Assembly: GCF_950295315.1 (NCBI RefSeq)
Contig: NW_026647568.1
Span: 1-64,000 of the forward strand
Direction: 5' to 3'
DNA length: 64,000 bases
Origin: Erinaceus europaeus
Lineage: Eukaryota > Chordata > Mammalia > Eulipotyphla > Erinaceidae
Shown: in pieces, positions 63,000-64,000 of the stretch
How positions within the stretch are numbered: position 1 is the first letter of the stretch
How the letters are laid out: the number at the start of each line of letters is the position of its first letter
Translations under genes and position numbers: made by a program
The notes under the pieces: generated by a model
The model's input: only the letters and a program-made list of their open reading frames with translations
What the model was told of the DNA's origin: nothing
Databases searched by the model: none

Positions 63000-64000
63000 C
63001 TTCCCTTAACTCAAACGCAAAGTAAAGTCCAGCATCACCTGCAGACCATCAACACAAATCTAAAACAGGTGGGTAAAACTAAGAAAAACCTCAATACCAG
63101 GAAATCAAGAAGGCTGTGTTTGAGAGTGGCGGGGGAAAGGCACTTCAAAGGTTTCTATATAGTAAAATGGTGGCTCTATTCGTTTTCTGGAGGTCACTGC
63201 ATAGGATAGACTTTCTGGCCTCAGGGTCAGTAAAGAAATCTTCATTATACTGACAATAAGCGAAAGAGCCCAAGTCAATTATCAGCCATGCAACAGGAGC
63301 GAGTTTCTGTCTTGATTCCTTCTCCAGCTACCAGTTCCAAGTGCATTCATTCATCAGTATGGGGCTGCTTCCACACATGGCCTCTTAAGTAGCTTTTCAG
63401 GTCTTGCATTATGACAGTTCCGCCCAAGCCCATTGTTTTGTCCTATGCTAATGCTACCTATCACTGCTCCACTCATCACACCCACATGGCCCTGCCTTCC
63501 TCTTGGATCATTGGCTCTGAGGAGTCATAGACAGAATGAACATCCCCAACAACCAGATACTTAAAGATGCAGATCCAGCAGAGAAAGAACTTAGAAATCA
63601 CATTTTTTTTTTTAGGATTATATGTAGAAATAGAGGACTGTCTATTTCATATGGAGAAATTGATTCAAAAGTACATAATCTCAAAGACTCACTATACAGG
63701 AAAGTGAAGAAGGTGAAAAGAGAGCGGGAGTGTTGAAATATACCTTGAATGCATTCCAGTCTAGGAATATGAATCAAGGAATCAGACTAACCAATGTAGA
63801 AGAGAGAACATCAGAAGTGGAAGACAAAATGGTCACCCTGACATCACAGTAGAAAGAGAAAAATGGTTTAGAAATGAGGCAACTAGCTGCAATACTGAGA
63901 AGTCTGTTCTACCAACAAAAAGACTGCTGACGGGAGGAGAGGATTTGCCTATGGCTCACCAAATGCAACTGTGAGACTCCATTGCTACTGTCCCTCAGAG
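63000..64000 (+). pseudogene. L1 5' part with ORF1 remnant, runs off the window
   Basis: ORF1 encodes the RNA-binding coiled-coil trimer of L1. The frame at 63536-63736 (KVHNLKDSLYRK) and, after a frame break, 63754-63852 (RLTNVEERTSEVEDKMV, then stop) have the heptad-rich look and wording of the ORF1p coiled coil. Basic text near 63080-63110 may be the N-terminus or leader. Stops and frameshifts make it a pseudogene. ORF2 would lie beyond 64000. Confidence 0.7.

Overview
This 64 kb window is nuclear DNA of a mammal, built almost entirely of interspersed repeats. I can support no protein-coding gene, exon, rRNA gene, functional tRNA gene or CRISPR array. The open frames present are repeat fragments, microsatellite translations or unrecognised. 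The most abundant repeats are T-rich-tailed, tRNA-derived SINEs with an intact-looking Pol III B box (GGTTCGAGCCC). From memory they resemble the ERI-type SINEs described from hedgehogs (Erinaceus), so an erinaceid eulipotyphlan is my best guess. That attribution is inference and was not searched.

Names used here. SINE-A: body with a GCAAGGACCGGC motif, a TGAAGCAGGTCTGCAGGTGTC motif and a CT-rich tail, often followed by a GGCCTCCAGGAGCAGTGGAT module. SINE-B: GCACAAGGACCCAGGTTCGAGCC with GAAGCAGGGCTGCAGGTGTC. SINE-C: GATAAAGC...GGACTCTCAAGCATGAGGTCC. SINE-D: GCATAATGGTTATGCAAAGAG...GAGCAGTGCTCTGGT. R1: an unassigned polyadenylated repeat, about 0.5 kb (long form 0.8-1 kb), with about a dozen copies. 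LTRa: a family of about 420 bp solo LTRs with 6-bp target-site duplications (TSDs).

Layout. 0-3 kb: a class-I-like solo LTR with a 4-bp TSD, then an antisense L1 split by an LTRa copy. 3-11.4 kb: R1 copies, SINEs, L1 3' ends and a GGAA tract, ending in an L1 with a twin-priming inversion. 11.4-13.2 kb: repeat-poor AT-rich DNA. 13.2-26 kb: an LTR-like unit, long R1, LTRa copies at 16.6, 22.5 and 24.9 kb, and a second inverted L1 at 20.2 kb. 26-36 kb: old mammalian repeats (MLT2-like, L1M-like), an L1 reverse-transcriptase fragment and much AT-rich sequence without recognisable features. 36-54 kb: dense SINE, R1 and L1 nesting, including a SINE with a duplicated head. 54.3-55.3 kb: a 27-bp minisatellite of about 35 units. 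55-64 kb: SINE-B/D copies, long microsatellites, one LTRa copy and the ORF1 part of an L1 that runs off the right edge.

No genes act together here. The biology on view is retrotransposition: L1 machinery moving L1, SINEs and apparently R1 (16-bp TSDs), plus two ERV classes reduced to solo LTRs. The most interesting items are R1, with its shared open frame and its L1-like 3' end, and the minisatellite.
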